This document shows, piece after piece, positions 27,785 through 37,982 of a DNA stretch of 64,000 nucleotides. A program made the position numbers and the translations under genes. The stretch spans positions 1,178,001 through 1,242,000 of the forward strand of contig NZ_AYSE01000001.1 of assembly GCF_000504165.1 (NCBI RefSeq), written 5' to 3'. The number at the start of each line of letters is the position of its first letter. Within the stretch, counting starts at the first letter, position 1. The stretch is from Bacillus sp. FJAT-14578. GTDB lineage: Bacteria > Bacillota > Bacilli > Bacillales > Bacillaceae_H. The notes under the pieces were generated by a model, which was given only the letters and a program-made list of their open reading frames with translations, ran no database searches and was not told the origin of the DNA.

Positions 27785-28984
27785 TTATCTTGTAGCTTGT
27801 GTTTTTAATGCCTCTGCTTTATCTGTACGCTCCCATGGAACATCCAAATCATTACGGCCGAAGTGACCATAAGCAGCTGTTTGCTTATAGATCGGGCGAC
27901 GTAAGTCAAGCATATTGATGATTCCTGCTGGACGTAAGTCGAAGTTTTTACCTACTAAATCCACTAATACTTCTTCAGATACTTTACCAGTACCGAATGT
28001 ATCAACAGAAATAGAAACTGGTTTAGCAACACCGATTGCGTATGCTAATTGTACTTCACACTTATCCGCTAAGCCGGCTGCTACGATATTTTTCGCAACA
28101 TAGCGTGCAGCATAAGCAGCGGAGCGGTCTACTTTTGTAGGATCCTTACCAGAGAATGCACCACCGCCGTGACGTGCATAACCGCCGTAAGTATCTACGA
28201 TAATTTTACGGCCTGTTAAACCAGCATCACCTTGAGGGCCGCCAATAACGAAACGCCCTGTCGGGTTGATGAAGTATTTTGTATCTTCATCAATTAATTC
28301 AGCCGGAACAACCGGGTTAATAACATGCTCCTTAAGATTGCGTTGAATTTGCTCTAACGTAATTTCTGGATGATGTTGAGTCGAAATAACAATTGTATCG
28401 ATACGAACCGGTTGGCCGTTTTCATCATATTCTACTGTTACTTGTGTTTTTCCGTCCGGACGAAGATATGGCAAAATCTCTTCTTTGCGCACTTCCGTTA
28501 AACGGCGTGCAAGTTTATGTGCTAAAGAAATTGGAAGAGGCATTAGTTCTTTTGTTTCGTTACAAGCATAACCGAACATTAAACCTTGGTCACCTGCTCC
28601 GATTGCTTCGATTTCCTCGTCTGTCATCTGACCTTCACGAGCCTCTAACGCTTGGTCTACACCCATTGCGATATCAGCTGATTGCTCATCGATTGATGTT
28701 AACACTGCGCAAGTTTCAGCATCAAAGCCATATTTTGCACGAGTATACCCGATTTCACGAACAGTTTCGCGGACAATTTTCGGAATGTCTACATATGTAG
28801 AAGTTGTAATCTCACCACTTACTAATACTAAACCTGTTGTAACAGATGTTTCACAAGCAACACGTGCGTTAGCATCTTTCGCTAAAATCGCATCAAGGAT
28901 CGAGTCAGAGATTTGGTCACAAATTTTATCCGGATGGCCTTCTGTTACTGACTCAGATGTAAATAAACGACGTTTTGTTGACAT
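27785..28984 (-). CDS. metK: S-adenosylmethionine synthetase
   Basis: Makes SAM from methionine and ATP; 399 residues, the normal length. Signature motifs are [12 protein letters not shown] and [16 protein letters not shown], with [16 protein letters not shown] at the N-terminus. AAAAGGAGGAATACT precedes the ATG. It is controlled by the SAM riboswitch at 29078-29260 and is divergent from pckA, as in B. subtilis. Confidence 0.98.
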   Translation of the reverse strand: MSTKRRLFTSESVTEGHPDKICDQISDSILDAILAKDANARVACETSVTTGLVLVSGEITTSTYVDIPKIVRETVREIGYTRAKYGFDAETCAVLTSIDEQSADIAMGVDQALEAREGQMTDEEIEAIGAGDQGLMFGYACNETKELMPLPISLAHKLARRLTEVRKEEILPYLRPDGKTQVTVEYDENGQPVRIDTIVISTQHHPEITLEQIQRNLKEHVINPVVPAELIDEDTKYFINPTGRFVIGGPQGDAGLTGRKIIVDTYGGYARHGGGAFSGKDPTKVDRSAAYAARYVAKNIVAAGLADKCEVQLAYAIGVAKPVSISVDTFGTGKVSEEVLVDLVGKNFDLRPAGIINMLDLRRPIYKQTAAYGHFGRNDLDVPWERTDKAEALKTQATR

Positions 28985-29077
28985 CAGTATTCCTCCTTTT
29001 AATTAAAAACAAAAAAGATACGGTACTCATTCCCTTATTATTCATAAAACTAATCCATTTTATTGAAAGAAAAATAT

Positions 29078-29260
29078 AAAAAACCTTTCCTTATATATGA
29101 GGAAAGGTTTGTACGTTCACTAGCGCCTTTCACTCTTATCGATCAAGGGCAAGAGCCTTGCATCAGGTTAGCACCTTATCGCCGCTAATTGCTATGTATG
29201 GCGATGGTTGCTGGGTTTCATAGGGCCTGTCCCTCCACCAGCTCGGGATAAGAGAGTATC
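29078..29260 (-). ncRNA. SAM-I (S-box) riboswitch upstream of metK
   Basis: Minus strand: P1 arms CTCTTATC (to 29254) and GATAAGAG (29133-29140), with core GAGCTGGTGGAGGGA, ATGAAACCCAGCAACC and AAGGTGCTAACCTGATGCAA. The terminator stem AAACCTTTCC/GGAAAGGTTTTTT is at 29079-29110. SAM binding should end transcription before metK. Confidence 0.96.
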
Positions 29261-29315
29261 CGTTCAAGGACATATCATACCGTAAAACGTCGAAACATGT
29301 CAACTACTTCTTCAT

Positions 29316-29358
29316 AAAAAGTTCGGCATGGGCAAAAAGCGCCCATGCCGAACTTTTT
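29316..29358. terminator. Perfect 18-bp hairpin with no assigned gene
   Basis: AAAAAGTTCGGCATGGGC and its exact complement around the loop AAAAAGC; T-tracts on both strands. It lies upstream of the S-box and before the pckA promoter. It looks like an intrinsic terminator but no gene ends here. The rest of 29261-29650 shows no convincing reading frame. Confidence 0.7.
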
Positions 29359-29650
29359 ACGATTTTTATGAGTTGATTTAAGCTGTCAGAACAAAAGGGT
29401 ATAAATGAGTTAAAAGATAATAATAACGTTAAGCAAGTAAGATTGTTTCATACTATAGCCCACCTTACCTGTCTAATATTAAGCGTTATTTAAACATCTT
29501 GAATTCTCCCTCAAAGGTTTACCTAAGTGGATGACAACATGAACACGTTTACTCTTTAACCACATCCCCATTGACAAATCGATATATCATGTCCATTTTT
29601 ACATTATATATGAACATTTATCTTTAAATAGTATAGACTATTCTTATCAA

Positions 29651-29661
29651 TGTGTTATACT
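29651..29661 (+). promoter_or_regulatory. CcpN-type operator at the pckA promoter
   Basis: TGTGTTATACT fits the CcpN motif TRTGHYATAYW at every position and overlaps a -10-like TATACT. CcpN represses pckA and gapB during glycolytic growth in B. subtilis. Confidence 0.65.
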
Positions 29662-29727
29662 ATTTTATGAGATTACTAATCGAATACTTAAATAAATAAA
29701 CTTTAAATAAAAAGGATGGTATTAAAT

Positions 29728-31314
29728 ATGAGCATAGTGGATGTTTCAAACGAATTAAACGAACTTCTTCAATTACCAACAGTTCATCATAATTTATCAG
29801 TACCTCAACTGGTTGAAAAAGTATTGTCCCGCGGTGAAGGTCAATTGACTGCTTCCGGTGCTGTTCGTGCGGAAACAGGGAAATATACTGGGCGTTCTCC
29901 GGAAGATAAGTTTATTGTAGAAGAAACATCTACGAAAGGAAAAGTGGATTGGGGAAAAGTCAATAAGCCTTTTTCTCCTGAAAAATTTGATGCCCTCTAT
30001 AAAAAAGTATTATCTTACTTAAAAGAACAAGGGGAAGTATTTTTATTCAACGGTTATGCAGGAGCAGACTCAAAATATCGTTTACCGATTCGAGTTATCA
30101 ATGAATACGCATGGCATAACTTATTTGCTCATCAATTATTCATTCGTCCCGCAGAAGAAGAGCTTGCTGCTCACGAAGCGGAATTTACAGTCATTTCTGC
30201 TCCTAATTTTAAAGCAGACCCGGCAGTGGATGGGACCAATTCGGAAACATTCATCATTATCTCTTTTGAGCGTAAAGTCGTTTTAATCGGCGGTACGGAA
30301 TACGCTGGAGAGATGAAAAAATCCATCTTCTCTGTTATGAATTACCTGCTTCCTGAAAACGACATCTTACCTATGCATTGCTCTGCCAACGTTGGGCAAG
30401 AAGGAGACGTGGCTCTATTCTTCGGTCTTTCCGGTACAGGAAAAACAACGCTGTCAGCTGATCCGAATCGACGTTTAATTGGAGATGATGAGCACGGTTG
30501 GTCAAACTCTGGTGTATTTAACATCGAGGGCGGATGCTATGCAAAATGTATTAATTTATCAAAAGAGAAAGAGCCGCAAATTTATAATGCCATCCGTTTT
30601 GGAGCGGTGCTGGAAAATGTTGTCCTTGATGATCACAGTCGTCTTCCTGATTACGATGATAATTCGTTAACAGAAAATACACGTGCAGCATATCCGTTAC
30701 AAGCGATTGACAATATCGTAGATCCTAGTGTCGCAGGTCACCCTACAACTATCGTCTTTTTAACAGCTGATGCATTTGGTGTTCTTCCTCCAATCAGTAA
30801 ATTGTCAAAAGAGCAGGCTATGTACCATTTCTTAAGCGGCTATACGAGCAAACTGGCTGGTACTGAGCGCGGAGTGACTTCTCCACAGGCTACTTTCTCT
30901 ACATGCTTCGGTTCTCCATTCCTTCCGCTTCCTGCTACGACATATGCAGAGATGCTTGGAAAAAAAATTGACGAGCACAATGTAAACGTATACCTTGTGA
31001 ACACAGGATGGACTGGTGGAGAATACGGCGTTGGTCAACGCATGAAGTTAGCGTACACAAGAGCGATGGTTGAAGCGGCTCTTGAGGGAGATTTGACAAA
31101 TATCGAAACGATCCAAGATCCAATCTTTGGATTAGCCATTCCTGCGCACGTTCCTGGAGTACCAGATGAAGTGTTGCAGCCATCTAAAACTTGGGCCAGC
31201 CAAGATGATTTTGAACACAAAGCAAAAGAGCTTGCTCAAAAATTTAATGAAAACTTCAAAAAATTCTCGAATGTTTCAGACGATATCGTCAAACTAGGCG
31301 GACCTTTAGTATAA
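29728..31314 (+). CDS. pckA: Phosphoenolpyruvate carboxykinase (ATP)
   Basis: Converts oxaloacetate to phosphoenolpyruvate, the first dedicated step of gluconeogenesis; 528 residues. P-loop is [11 protein letters not shown] (about 233-243), with the upstream metal-site segment MHCSANVG and DDEHGWS after it. ATG 29728 is chosen because AAAAAGGATGG lies upstream; the ATG at 29716 is inside that Shine-Dalgarno. A CcpN-type site lies at the promoter. Confidence 0.97.
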   Translation: MSIVDVSNELNELLQLPTVHHNLSVPQLVEKVLSRGEGQLTASGAVRAETGKYTGRSPEDKFIVEETSTKGKVDWGKVNKPFSPEKFDALYKKVLSYLKEQGEVFLFNGYAGADSKYRLPIRVINEYAWHNLFAHQLFIRPAEEELAAHEAEFTVISAPNFKADPAVDGTNSETFIIISFERKVVLIGGTEYAGEMKKSIFSVMNYLLPENDILPMHCSANVGQEGDVALFFGLSGTGKTTLSADPNRRLIGDDEHGWSNSGVFNIEGGCYAKCINLSKEKEPQIYNAIRFGAVLENVVLDDHSRLPDYDDNSLTENTRAAYPLQAIDNIVDPSVAGHPTTIVFLTADAFGVLPPISKLSKEQAMYHFLSGYTSKLAGTERGVTSPQATFSTCFGSPFLPLPATTYAEMLGKKIDEHNVNVYLVNTGWTGGEYGVGQRMKLAYTRAMVEAALEGDLTNIETIQDPIFGLAIPAHVPGVPDEVLQPSKTWASQDDFEHKAKELAQKFNENFKKFSNVSDDIVKLGGPLV

Positions 31315-31376
31315 AGGACACCCCTATCTGTGCGATGACTGTTTGATTCAAGAAATGCATGCATATAATAAATCAA

Positions 31377-31459
31377 ATGAAGCGTTATGGAAAATCCATA
31401 ACGCTTCATTTCATGGGTGAAAGAAAACGGAAAGGGACCCTTTCCGTTTTCTTTCACCC
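31377..31459. terminator. Two consecutive perfect hairpins between pckA and ytmB
   Basis: Hairpin 1 is AATGAAGCGTTATGG and complement (31377-31410). Hairpin 2 is GGGTGAAAGAAAACGGAAAG and complement (31415-31459). They insulate two convergent genes. Confidence 0.85.
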
Positions 31460-31464
31460 CTTTT

Positions 31465-31707
31465 TTAATTAGTTGAATTCAATGAGATTAACTCATACTC
31501 AAGAACGGTTTTTTCACGAGAAAGCTCTATTTTCCGAATGAGCGCTGTACCCATGCATTCACCCTTTTTCGTTTTGCGGACTTCAACGGGGATATCCAAT
31601 AGATAAAGGCGATATCCCTCTTTTTCCAACGTAAACACATTCTCTTCTACCCGTTTTTCTTTTCCTTTTGTCACAATCATCGTATTTAATTCAAGAGGCA
31701 TACCCAT
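31465..31707 (-). CDS. ytmB: YtmB-like protein (DUF2584)
   Basis: 80 residues, probably a small beta-rich protein, matching B. subtilis YtmB from PLELNTMIVTKGKEKRVEEN onward. Function is unknown. The start could be the ATG at 31707 or the one two codons later (31701), with ACAGGATGG nearby. It lies 100 bases downstream of ytmA in the same direction. Confidence 0.82.
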   Translation of the reverse strand: MGMPLELNTMIVTKGKEKRVEENVFTLEKEGYRLYLLDIPVEVRKTKKGECMGTALIRKIELSREKTVLEYELISLNSTN

Positions 31708-31808
31708 CCTGTCTTCTTCCTTCCTTACATGTATTCATCGTCTATTATAACGATTACCTTCATTACAGTCTTCTTACTTTTACAGCTTGAACAAGTAAAA
31801 TATATTTA

Positions 31809-32594
31809 TTAACGGCTTTTCATCCATTCAGTCAACCTTTTCACCGTCTCACGATTTTGAGCCGGCGGAAAATAGTGGGTGAATTCATCGAAATACCATA
31901 CGGTCACTTCTTTTTCTAACTCTTTTAACCCTTTCTCCAGTTTATAAGCATGATCTACGGACACATTTTGATCTTTTTTCCCATGGATCAAAAGAACAGG
32001 TACTTCCACCTTTTCTAATTCGTATAAAGGAGTTCGCCATTTATAACGTTCGGGGTATTTTTGCGGCGTTCCTCCAATTACCCTCTTCATCATCCGTCGT
32101 AAATCCTTTCGCTCTTCATATGTCAGCACCATATCTGTCACTCCTCCCCATAAAACGAGGGAGCGAATATGAGAAGCCAGAATAGACGTAAAAAGAGCCA
32201 TCACCCCGCCGCGTGAAAATCCAAAAACGTGAATTCGCTCCTTGTTCACTTTCGGATGGGCAGACAATAGATCAAGAGCTGCAAGCGCATCATATCTGTC
32301 TTCACCCGCAAAATCTTCGTTTCCCTCCCCACCCTGATTTCCTCTATAAAAAGGAGCCATCACCACAAAACCTTCAGACGCAAATTGAACAATTCGCCCT
32401 ACTCGAACCATTCCTACATTTTTAATTCCCCCGCGCAAATATAAAAAGCCATCATAGCAGCCGTGTTGCTTCGGCTCGGCTAACAAGCCTTTAATCTTTA
32501 ATCCATTGCACATATATGTGACGATATGTAATTCAATATTAGGGTTAGGCGAAGGAAAACGCTGTTTTTTAATAATTAATTCACTTTGCATCAT
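31809..32594 (-). CDS. ytmA: YtmA-like alpha/beta hydrolase (prolyl oligopeptidase-type)
   Basis: A 261-residue hydrolase of the S9/dienelactone-like group. Nucleophile motif GFSRGG (about 124-129), Asp in HGKKDQNVS and catalytic His in FTHYFPPAQ. Probably an esterase or peptidase acting on small substrates; no signal peptide. No obvious operon partner other than ytmB. Confidence 0.85.
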   Translation of the reverse strand: MMQSELIIKKQRFPSPNPNIELHIVTYMCNGLKIKGLLAEPKQHGCYDGFLYLRGGIKNVGMVRVGRIVQFASEGFVVMAPFYRGNQGGEGNEDFAGEDRYDALAALDLLSAHPKVNKERIHVFGFSRGGVMALFTSILASHIRSLVLWGGVTDMVLTYEERKDLRRMMKRVIGGTPQKYPERYKWRTPLYELEKVEVPVLLIHGKKDQNVSVDHAYKLEKGLKELEKEVTVWYFDEFTHYFPPAQNRETVKRLTEWMKSR

Positions 32595-32819
32595 TAATCT
32601 CCCCTACACATTACGGCATTGTTCACTAGCTGCATTTCTTTTTTATTATCCGCTGTTGCCCCCTTTTCAAACAACTAGTTTCCCTTTTCTTCTGCCCTCA
32701 TATTTTTTACCTGGACTGGCAGTTCCCCCACTGATGAAAATTCCTTTATAGGCATTCACACAAATTCTCCTCTTTTCATACTTTACTCATAGGCAACAAA
32801 CATAAAGGAGGTCTATTCC

Positions 32820-33821
32820 ATGAAAAGAAAAGGAAAATGGCTGCTGACAGCGCTGATAGTTTTCGGTCTTCTTTTCCCCCTTATTGCATGTGGAAAAAAA
32901 GAAGCCGTACAAACGATTCGTGTCGGAGAAGTAACACGCTCACTGTTTTATGCGCCTCAATATGTAGCTATTTCAGAAGGCTTTTTTGAAGAAGAAGGAT
33001 TAAGTGTGGATTTGAAAACCACTTGGGGCGGGGATAAAACAATGACCGCTTTATTGTCAGATGGGATTGACGTGGCTTTAGTCGGTTCTGAAACGTCCAT
33101 CTACGTTTATGCTCAAGGGGCCAATGACCCGGTTATTAACTTTGCCCAATTAACACAAACAGACGGTACTTTTTTAGTTTCACGTAATGAAGTCGAAAAT
33201 TTCACATGGGATCAATTGAAAGGAACGACTTTCCTCGGTCAACGTAAAGGAGGCATGCCTCAAATGGTAGGAGAATTTGTACTGAAAAAACACGGTATTA
33301 ATCCGCAGCAAGATTTAACTTTAATCCAAAACGTGGATTTTGCCAATATCGCTAACGCCTTTGCATCAGGCACGGGAGATTATGTTCAACTGTTCGAACC
33401 AACCGCCAGTATTTTTGAAAAAGAAGGAAAAGGCCACATTGTCGCTTCGTTTGGCAAAGAATCAGGTCATGTACCTTATACAACCTTCATGTCTAAACAA
33501 AGCTTTTTAAAAGACAATCCGGAGGCTGCAGAAAAATTTACTCGCGCCATCTATAAAGCTCAGCAATGGGTGGATTCTCACAGCGCCGAGGAAATTGCCC
33601 AATCCATTCAAGGCGAATTTAAAGATACACCGATTGATATCATCGAAACGGTTATTGAACGTTACAAATCTCAAAAATCATTTGCAACGAACCCCGTGCT
33701 GGATGAAAACGAGTGGAACAATTTACAAAGCATCATGGGTGAAGCTGGAGAACTTCCAAAAGAGGTATCCCATGAAACACTGGTCAACACCGCAATTGCA
33801 GAAAAAATCATGAGTGAGTGA
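32820..33821 (+). CDS. ytlA: ABC transporter substrate-binding lipoprotein (NMT1/SsuA-like)
   Basis: A 333-residue solute-binding lipoprotein. The signal peptide ends in LLFPLIACGKK, a lipobox with Cys about 24. The mature part resembles NMT1/THI5 and SsuA-type proteins (RSLFYAPQYVAISEGFFEEE). Likely ligands are sulfonates, nitrate-like anions or pyrimidine thiamine precursors; sequence does not decide. AAAGGAGGTCTATTCC precedes the ATG. It is followed by ytlC and ytlD in one operon. Confidence 0.87.
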   Translation: MKRKGKWLLTALIVFGLLFPLIACGKKEAVQTIRVGEVTRSLFYAPQYVAISEGFFEEEGLSVDLKTTWGGDKTMTALLSDGIDVALVGSETSIYVYAQGANDPVINFAQLTQTDGTFLVSRNEVENFTWDQLKGTTFLGQRKGGMPQMVGEFVLKKHGINPQQDLTLIQNVDFANIANAFASGTGDYVQLFEPTASIFEKEGKGHIVASFGKESGHVPYTTFMSKQSFLKDNPEAAEKFTRAIYKAQQWVDSHSAEEIAQSIQGEFKDTPIDIIETVIERYKSQKSFATNPVLDENEWNNLQSIMGEAGELPKEVSHETLVNTAIAEKIMSE

Positions 33822-33834
33822 GGAGGATACAGAG

Positions 33835-34614
33835 ATGGCAACATTGCGGATTCATCGCGTGAACCATACGTATTTTACGAAAAAATCCGCTACTACTGCC
33901 TTAGAGGATATTAGTTTAACAATTGAAGAGGGAGAATTCGTTTCATTTCTTGGCCCAAGCGGATGCGGAAAAACAACATTGCTCTCCATTATTGCGGGAC
34001 TCATTTCACCAACAAAAGGCACTGTCACATTAGATGGAAAAAACATTCATCGCACAAAACCAAGAATTGGCTATATGTTTCAACAAGACTACTTGTTTCC
34101 ATGGAAGACAATCAAAGAAAACATCACAATCGGGTTGAAAATGATGAATGAATGGACAGAAGAAAAGGAAGAGCAGGCATTACATCTATTGGAACATATC
34201 GGGTTAAAGGGAGTCGACTCTCATTATCCCCGCCAGCTGTCGGGCGGTATGCGCCAGCGCGCTTCCCTTGTCCGCACACTGGCAATCGACCCTCATATTT
34301 TGCTGTTGGATGAACCATTTTCTGCACTGGACTTTCAAACGAAGCTTAAACTGGAGGAGCTTGTTTCCCGTACCCTAAGATCTTTTGGCAAAACGGCTTT
34401 ATTGGTCACTCACGATATCGGAGAGGCTATCGCCATGAGTGATCGCATTTTTCTTTTTTCAGCAAGACCTGGAAGAATCGCTAAAACCTTTGTTGTTCCA
34501 CAGGAGCTGCGATCACTTTCTCCGTTAGACGTTAGACAGCATGCCTCCTATCATTTTTTGTTTCAGCGAATATGGAAGGAGCTTGATGAACTTGAAACCA
34601 AAACAGTCCATTAA
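33835..34614 (+). CDS. ytlC: ABC transporter ATP-binding protein (SsuB/TauB-like)
   Basis: 259 residues. Walker [11 protein letters not shown]-loop FQQDYLFPW, signature [13 protein letters not shown] and Walker [13 protein letters not shown] are intact. It powers uptake with YtlA and YtlD. ATG 33835 is chosen because TGAGGAGGATACAG precedes it; this Shine-Dalgarno overlaps the ytlA stop codon, suggesting coupled translation. Confidence 0.93.
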   Translation: MATLRIHRVNHTYFTKKSATTALEDISLTIEEGEFVSFLGPSGCGKTTLLSIIAGLISPTKGTVTLDGKNIHRTKPRIGYMFQQDYLFPWKTIKENITIGLKMMNEWTEEKEEQALHLLEHIGLKGVDSHYPRQLSGGMRQRASLVRTLAIDPHILLLDEPFSALDFQTKLKLEELVSRTLRSFGKTALLVTHDIGEAIAMSDRIFLFSARPGRIAKTFVVPQELRSLSPLDVRQHASYHFLFQRIWKELDELETKTVH

Positions 34615-35395
34615 CCTCCTTCATAAACAATATCTAGACGGAATAAAGAAAGAAAAAAGGATCATTTTCTTATGGCAGCTTCTCCTTTTCCTCTGCTTTT
34701 TTATCGGATGGGAAGTTGCCTCTTCCAAGCAGTGGATTGATCCTCTTATCTTCAGTTCACCATCTAAAATTTGGAATCTTTTTTTACAGAAAGCAGCAGA
34801 TGGTTCCCTCCTTGAGCATGTGGGAATGACGTTGTTCGAAACACTTTTGGGCTTTTTATTAGGGACGGTTGCAGGAATTTCCCTTGCAGCATTGCTATGG
34901 TGGTCCCCTCGCCTCGCTAAAGTATTGGATCCCTACCTTGTTATTTTGAACGCTATGCCTAAAGTAGCATTGGGGCCTATCTTAATCGTAGCCATTGGGC
35001 CGGGATTCTTCTCTATCTTAACAATGGGTGCTATTATCTCCGTTATCATTACCACCATCGTTGTGTATACGTCTTTTAAAGAAGTGGATCCTAACTACCT
35101 AAAGCTGCTGGAAACGTTCGGAGCAACTAGAAACCAATGTTTTAAGGAAGCCGTGCTTCCAGCATCCTTTCCTGCCATCATTTCAACCTTCAAAGTAAAT
35201 GTCGGTTTATCATGGGTGGGCGTCATTGTGGGCGAGTTTCTCGTCTCAGGCAAGGGATTGGGCTATATGATTATTTATGGATTCCAAGTATTCAATTTTA
35301 CTCTGGTCCTTTTAAGTCTCATTCTCATCGCTATATTTGCCACAATCATGTATCAGCTCGTTGCATACGTTGAAAGAAAGCTTATTAAAGACTAG
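34586..35395 (+). CDS. ytlD: ABC transporter permease (SsuC-like)
   Basis: A 269-residue permease with about six membrane segments. The EAA-type loop is [20 protein letters not shown] (about 176-195). ATG 34586, after GGAAGGAGCTTG, lies inside the end of ytlC, an overlap of 29 bases. It forms the channel of the YtlACD importer. Confidence 0.9.
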   Translation: MNLKPKQSINLLHKQYLDGIKKEKRIIFLWQLLLFLCFFIGWEVASSKQWIDPLIFSSPSKIWNLFLQKAADGSLLEHVGMTLFETLLGFLLGTVAGISLAALLWWSPRLAKVLDPYLVILNAMPKVALGPILIVAIGPGFFSILTMGAIISVIITTIVVYTSFKEVDPNYLKLLETFGATRNQCFKEAVLPASFPAIISTFKVNVGLSWVGVIVGEFLVSGKGLGYMIIYGFQVFNFTLVLLSLILIAIFATIMYQLVAYVERKLIKD

Positions 35396-35398
35396 CGA

Positions 35399-35443
35399 AA
35401 AAGGGTAACACAAAGCGGGGATCACCCCGATGTGTTACCCTTT
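35399..35443 (+). terminator. Terminator of the ytlACD operon
   Basis: AAAGGGTAACACA/TGTGTTACCCTTT stem with a GCGGGGATCACCCCG inner hairpin just after the ytlD stop. Confidence 0.85.
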
Positions 35444-35481
35444 GAAAGCTAAATATGCCTCTTAGATCCGCTTTCTTTCCG

Positions 35482-35958
35482 TTAATCAACCATCTTGCGA
35501 GCTATGATGTGCTTCAATACATACTGCAATACATTATCTTTCATGATAAAGCTGAAGGAATTATTTTTTCTAATATCACGGGGTAGTACCTCTAATAAGA
35601 CAGGACCTTTCGTCTCTAAATATGTGCTTCTTTTAACAAGTTCTTTGACACGTGCAAAATAAATATTTTTGATGATGGTCTTATCTCTGCTCGCTACTTT
35701 ATATTGTCCAATATACGTCAAATCTTGAACGATGCCGCCCGTTTCCTCTAAAACTTCCCGGACAGCCGCTTCTTGTGCTGTTTCCCCATCTTCTACCTTT
35801 CCTCCTGGAAACTCCCACCCTCTCGTTGAATGATTTGTTAATAACCACTGTTGTTTATATCGACAAACGACCCAAACGTGACGAGGAGTTTTGGAGAACG
35901 GTTCACTATCAAGAGACAGAAACACTTGATTGTTGTATGCGTCTTTAAAAGTATACAT
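35482..35958 (-). CDS. ytkD: YtkD Nudix hydrolase
   Basis: 158 residues with a complete Nudix box ([24 protein letters not shown] read across about 52-75). B. subtilis YtkD hydrolyses 8-oxo-dGTP and other NTPs and also acts as an RNA pyrophosphohydrolase-type enzyme. Expected roles are nucleotide-pool sanitation and possibly 5'-end RNA processing. Confidence 0.9.
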   Translation of the reverse strand: MYTFKDAYNNQVFLSLDSEPFSKTPRHVWVVCRYKQQWLLTNHSTRGWEFPGGKVEDGETAQEAAVREVLEETGGIVQDLTYIGQYKVASRDKTIIKNIYFARVKELVKRSTYLETKGPVLLEVLPRDIRKNNSFSFIMKDNVLQYVLKHIIARKMVD

Positions 35959-36026
35959 ATCGTCTTCAAACTCCCATTTGTTTTTATCCAGCTCTACTAT
36001 ACGGTAAATTCCCGCTTCTATACATT

Positions 36027-36356
36027 CTATTCTTCTTTCGGGCTTTGCAAAATCCCCATTTCCGTAATATGAGCCTTCGTTTCATCATCTCCAAGCTTAT
36101 AAAGCATATCATAAATTTTCACCATTGTTTCATCATAACCATCATTTTGGCGATCATAATGATATTGCACATAGGGCACATGTGCACGCCAAAAACTTTG
36201 CCAATCACTCGAATATCCTTGATCGAAGCACTCTCTTAGCTTGGTAATTTCATCATCTGTGGCTTCAATTTTGAAATTCCATTCAGAGACAGACTGAAGT
36301 TGTGAGATTTCACCTGACCCGACCGTTATATAATACGTTTTTTTTCCATTATCCAT
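36027..36356 (-). CDS. Conserved 109-residue protein of unknown function
   Basis: A soluble acidic protein beginning [18 protein letters not shown]. It has a strand-rich first half and a helical, Tyr-rich second half ([20 protein letters not shown]). I do not recognise the family. TAGGGAGCTGGTTTT precedes the ATG. It lies 68 bases upstream of ytkD on the same strand and may be co-transcribed with it. Confidence 0.7.
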   Translation of the reverse strand: MDNGKKTYYITVGSGEISQLQSVSEWNFKIEATDDEITKLRECFDQGYSSDWQSFWRAHVPYVQYHYDRQNDGYDETMVKIYDMLYKLGDDETKAHITEMGILQSPKEE

Positions 36357-36544
36357 AAAACCAGCTCCCTACACTCAAGGTATGTTACCTTTCTTATCCC
36401 TCTCAACTAGAAATTTATACATGGGGAGCTCTCTTCCTTACTTGATCCCGCTCCAACATTCCTTAGCTTATATGGTGAATCACTGCTCTTAGGAACGCGG
36501 ATAAGGTCGATTACCATTCAGTGGACATGTTTCACTGAATGGTC

Positions 36545-36937
36545 TCACTTTATACGATCTTTCAATAAAGCAATGGCTTTGAGAAGAAACTGCGGAACGG
36601 GCAATCCGACGATTCCGGCATTCTCTGTGATTGATATGATTTCATTCACAATATAGAACAAGATGGTCGCATCCCGTATCAAGGACTGGTCCCATAAAAG
36701 TGTATCAACAAAATTGGCGGTGGCTACTAGCATAAAAATAAAGACCTTTTGGGCAATTCCTTTAAAGCCGATTTGGCTGGCTAAACGTTTTTGGACAAAA
36801 GCAGCTAAAACACCTGTTACATAATCCATGACAACAAGCGTCATTAATACCATCAGCAAGTAATCCCATCCACCGAAAAGAAAAAGAGTAAAAGAACCGA
36901 TACCGGCTAAACTAACAAAGACTAGATACTTATTCAC
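36545..36937 (-). CDS. ytkC: Holin-like membrane protein (YtkC, phage_holin_4 family)
   Basis: 130 residues with three to four hydrophobic helices and the family motif VVMDYVTGVLAAFVQKRLAS (about 36-55). The family includes phage and TcdE-type holins, which form membrane lesions letting endolysin out. No lysin or phage gene is adjacent, so this is a domesticated or chromosomal homologue as in B. subtilis. Confidence 0.82.
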   Translation of the reverse strand: MNKYLVFVSLAGIGSFTLFLFGGWDYLLMVLMTLVVMDYVTGVLAAFVQKRLASQIGFKGIAQKVFIFMLVATANFVDTLLWDQSLIRDATILFYIVNEIISITENAGIVGLPVPQFLLKAIALLKDRIK

Positions 36938-37067
36938 GAGAGAGCCTCTCTTTCGAATAAAGTGTCACATTTTTGATGACCTTAGTACATCATATGAACA
37001 CGTTGTACAATATGTTTGTATGGTTTAAGTGATCTTATCCGCCTTTTTTCACAGAAAGGAGAATCCT

Positions 37068-37280
37068 ATGGACTGGATTGGCGCACTCTCCCATCAATTT
37101 CATGGAAAACTGCTGCGCGATGATGAAGATATCGATGCTTTTGCCTTTTCCTATTTACACAACATGAGTGAAACAGATTTGCTTCAGCTCATTGAAAATA
37201 TGAATCGCGAAGAAATCGTACAAATGGTTCACTTATATATCAACAAGCAGCTAACGGAGCAATTATCGCAAAATCTATAA
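37068..37280 (+). CDS. Small acidic helical protein (DUF6154-like)
   Basis: 70 residues with LLRDDEDIDAFAFSYLHNMS followed by a helix ending INKQLTEQLSQNL. The pattern resembles small Bacillus proteins I remember as DUF6154; the match is tentative. ATG 37068 has AAAGGAGAATCCT upstream. Function is unknown. Confidence 0.65.
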   Translation: MDWIGALSHQFHGKLLRDDEDIDAFAFSYLHNMSETDLLQLIENMNREEIVQMVHLYINKQLTEQLSQNL

Positions 37281-37403
37281 AGGAAACTTCCATAAGTAAG
37301 AAATGGATCGAAGACTAACTGTGAGGCGTCAATCTCCACGTCTTCACAAGCACATCCTATGCGTTGCTGATGGTTAGTTAGGTCCGCACAATGCGGGATA
37401 AAA
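37281..37403. repeat. Dispersed repeat family B, copy B3
   Basis: Contains AAGGAAACTTCCATAAGTAAG, GACGTC-like GAGGCGTCAATCTCCACGTC, a GCACATCCTATGC hairpin, TGATGGTTAGTTAGGTCCGC and AATGCGGGATAAA. It is a short mosaic of family B modules between the small gene and the dps terminator. Confidence 0.7.
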
Positions 37404-37404
37404 T

Positions 37405-37441
37405 AAAGAACAGCTTGCTGCAATGCAGCAAGCTGTTCTTT
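37405..37441 (-). terminator. Terminator of dps
   Basis: AAAGAACAGCTTGCTGCA and its complement, overlapping the dps stop codon; T-rich on both strands. Confidence 0.9.
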
Positions 37442-37880
37442 ATTTTCCTAAGAATGATTTTAACATCCATATGTGTTTTTCCAGTTCTTTGTGAATAGCA
37501 AGCAGCATATCGCCTGTTGTTTCATCGCCGGCTTGCTCGGCCGCATCCATTCCTTCTTTTAATTCACCGGTTAACATCGTAAAATCTTCTACTAAAGCAG
37601 CTACCATATCCTTAGCTGTTTCTTCTCCTGTTGCCTCTTTGACTGAAGCCGTTTCCAGGGATTCTTTCATCGTCGCTACCGGCTTTCCACCAAGAGCAAG
37701 AAGTCGTTCTGCCAAATCATCGATGTAGAGGGCTGCTTCATTGTAGAACTCTTCAAATTTTTCGTGAAGCGTAAAAAACTGTTCGCCTTTCACATACCAA
37801 TGATAGTTATGTAATTTCGTGTAAAGCACGCTCCAGTTGGCAATTTGCTGATTGACAATGTCCGTTAATTTGTTCGACAT
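37440..37880 (-). CDS. dps: Dps-family ferritin-like DNA-protection protein
   Basis: 146 residues forming a four-helix bundle that assembles into a 12-mer, oxidises iron(II) with peroxide and shields DNA. The inter-subunit ferroxidase ligands are visible in [20 protein letters not shown] and the following [16 protein letters not shown] SigB-type promoter precedes it, so general stress induction is expected. AAAGGAGTGAGGATAT lies before the ATG. Confidence 0.93.
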   Translation of the reverse strand: MSNKLTDIVNQQIANWSVLYTKLHNYHWYVKGEQFFTLHEKFEEFYNEAALYIDDLAERLLALGGKPVATMKESLETASVKEATGEETAKDMVAALVEDFTMLTGELKEGMDAAEQAGDETTGDMLLAIHKELEKHIWMLKSFLGK

Positions 37881-37906
37881 ATATCCTCACTCCTTTCACT
37901 TTATTA

Positions 37907-37931
37907 ATACCCCTTTTTTCACTTTTAAAAC
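37907..37931 (-). promoter_or_regulatory. SigB-type promoter of dps
   Basis: Minus strand GTTTTA, 13-base spacer, GGGTAT, about 30 bases before the start codon. It is close to the SigB consensus GTTTAA-N12-15-GGGWAW. Confidence 0.75.
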
Positions 37932-37982
37932 GACTTCTTTTTTGTTTGCATGATAGAATATAGCTAATAAAGGAGGATTGTT

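Noticed and set aside
36545-36937. Holin-like gene as evidence of a prophage
   Set aside because: Neighbours are housekeeping genes in B. subtilis order; no lysin, capsid or integrase genes are present.
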